DNA of 6,045 nucleotides from Pseudomonadota bacterium (GTDB taxonomy: Bacteria > Desulfobacterota > Syntrophia > Syntrophales > JADFWA01). The notes under the pieces were generated by a model. It ran no database searches. It saw only the letters and a list, made by a program, of their open reading frames with translations, and was not told the DNA's origin. Shown here piece after piece: positions 5,598-6,045 of the stretch; position 1 is the first letter of the stretch, and each line of letters begins with the position of its first letter. The DNA is taken from the NCBI GenBank assembly GCA_030596145.1, contig JAUVKS010000128.1, forward strand, positions 1 to 6,045, read 5' to 3'. Made by a program: the position numbers and the translations under genes.

Positions 5598-5669
5598 ACT
5601 CCACCACACAAACGGCGGACTTTCAGCATGGGAGGGAAATACGAAAGACTCGCCTCCCCATCAAGGGAG
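5591..5669. repeat. Palindrome-rich, REP-like intergenic segment
   Basis: Three inverted repeats are packed here. CCCTCCCA (5591-5598) is the exact complement of TGGGAGGG (5629-5636). GGCGGACTTTC (5614-5624) pairs imperfectly with GAAAGACTCGCC (5643-5654), and its loop contains the TGGGAGGG arm, so the two stems are mutually exclusive. CTCCC (5654-5658) pairs with GGGAG (5665-5669) over a 6-base loop. From memory, CTCCCCATCAAGGGAG-like strings are common dispersed intergenic repeats in deltaproteobacterial and related genomes, so this may be a decayed copy. No U-tract follows, so it is not a clear terminator. Confidence 0.5.
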
Positions 5670-5694
5670 ATGGATATCTCTGTTGATATTTGTG

Positions 5695-5701
5695 AAGGAG
5701 G
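5695..5701 (+). promoter_or_regulatory. Strong Shine-Dalgarno sequence at unusual distance
   Basis: AAGGAGG lies 21 bases before the only canonical start (ATG 5723) of the SfsA-like gene. No ATG, GTG or TTG occurs in that frame between them, and the frame is closed by TGA at 5693-5695. Either the spacing is truly long, a non-canonical start is used, or the match is fortuitous. Confidence 0.35.
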
Positions 5702-5722
5702 AATAATACTCTTTACGACGAT

Positions 5723-6045
5723 ATGCACCCAAACCATAAAAATGTCCATTCAGAGTTTGAACTGGAACTCTACCACGAAGTCAAAAAAGGCCTCTTTATC
5801 AGAAGACCCAATCGCTTCGTTGTTGAATGCTCTGTCGATGACAAAATCGTTCAGGCCTATCTGCCAAATCCGGGCAGATTATGGGAGCTCCTTCTTCCGG
5901 GCAGAACGATGTATCTCGTCAAAAATGACTCCTCAAAGAGAAAATACAGATATACAGCCGTTGCCGTGGAGCGGGAGGGTACACCCATTTTGCTTCATAC
6001 TCATCTAACAAATGCCGTGGTACGACACCTGATAGAACACGGCAA
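5723..6045 (+). CDS. sfsA: SfsA-like DNA/RNA nuclease family protein, N-terminal part (runs off window)
   Basis: The frame from ATG 5723 stays open to the window edge, giving 107 complete codons; full-length SfsA proteins are usually around 230-240 residues. The visible part is the N-terminal OB-fold-like region. GLFIRRPNRFVVEC (23-36) corresponds to the conserved basic strand before the core. LPNPGRLWELLLPG (47-60) matches the hallmark CPN-x-G...PG segment. SKRKYRYTAVAVE (71-83) matches the TKRKY block, and LHTHLTNAVV (91-100) matches the N-T-x-x-x-N block. SfsA was named for sugar fermentation stimulation in E. coli and binds DNA. Its C-terminal half, not seen here, resembles PD-(D/E)XK nucleases, so the biochemical role is unsettled. 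About 15 residues precede the usual start of the family. The real start is uncertain because the good ribosome binding site is 21 bases away. The overlapping longer frame from 5628 shows no protein-like features and is a shadow. Confidence 0.85.
   Translation, partial: MHPNHKNVHSEFELELYHEVKKGLFIRRPNRFVVECSVDDKIVQAYLPNPGRLWELLLPGRTMYLVKNDSSKRKYRYTAVAVEREGTPILLHTHLTNAVVRHLIEHG

Noticed and set aside
5628..6008. Open frame of 126 codons on the plus strand
   Set aside because: It overlaps the SfsA-like frame in another phase, has no family resemblance or good start, and begins inside the palindromic segment. The SfsA reading has clear conserved blocks.

Overview
The window looks like a chromosomal stretch from a Gram-negative bacterium of the deltaproteobacterial (Desulfobacterota) or related type. 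This assignment is an inference. It rests on a PilT/PilU-like retraction ATPase pair, a DUF3568-like lipoprotein, TPR proteins, moderate GC content and degenerate intergenic palindromes of a kind I associate with such genomes. No rRNA, tRNA, CRISPR array, transposase or phage gene was seen.

Layout. Positions 104-2956 (+) hold a three-gene unit that reads as one operon. It consists of a canonical pilT retraction ATPase, a second PilT/PilU-like ATPase that lacks the AIRNLIRE signature, and a small receiver-like protein that has lost its phosphoacceptor aspartate and other switch residues. Next comes a convergent gene (2970-3926, -) for a soluble protein made almost entirely of about nine TPR units. 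The 300-base gap 3927-4226 separates that gene from a divergent rhomboid-family protease with an N-terminal zinc ribbon (4227-5063, +). The gap holds a candidate promoter and a roughly 148-bp element with inverted ends flanked by a short direct repeat, which resembles a MITE. A very good sigma70-type promoter (5076-5104) then drives a small DUF3568-like lipoprotein that starts at TTG 5158. After a C-rich, hairpin-prone intergenic segment (5560-5722), the window ends inside an SfsA-like gene (from 5723, running off the edge).

How the genes fit together. The first three genes plausibly act together in type IV pilus retraction: a dedicated motor, an accessory motor, and a phosphorylation-independent receiver that may tune or localise them. 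The pilus fibre and assembly genes are not in the window. The TPR protein, rhomboid, lipoprotein and SfsA show no evident shared pathway and look like independent housekeeping or accessory genes.

Nothing here amounts to a clear new defence or mobile system. The items most worth following up are the ATPase pair with its pseudo-receiver, the MITE-like element in the probable rhomboid leader, a 10-codon upstream ORF overlapping the second ATPase gene, and the G-quadruplex-capable intergenic repeat.
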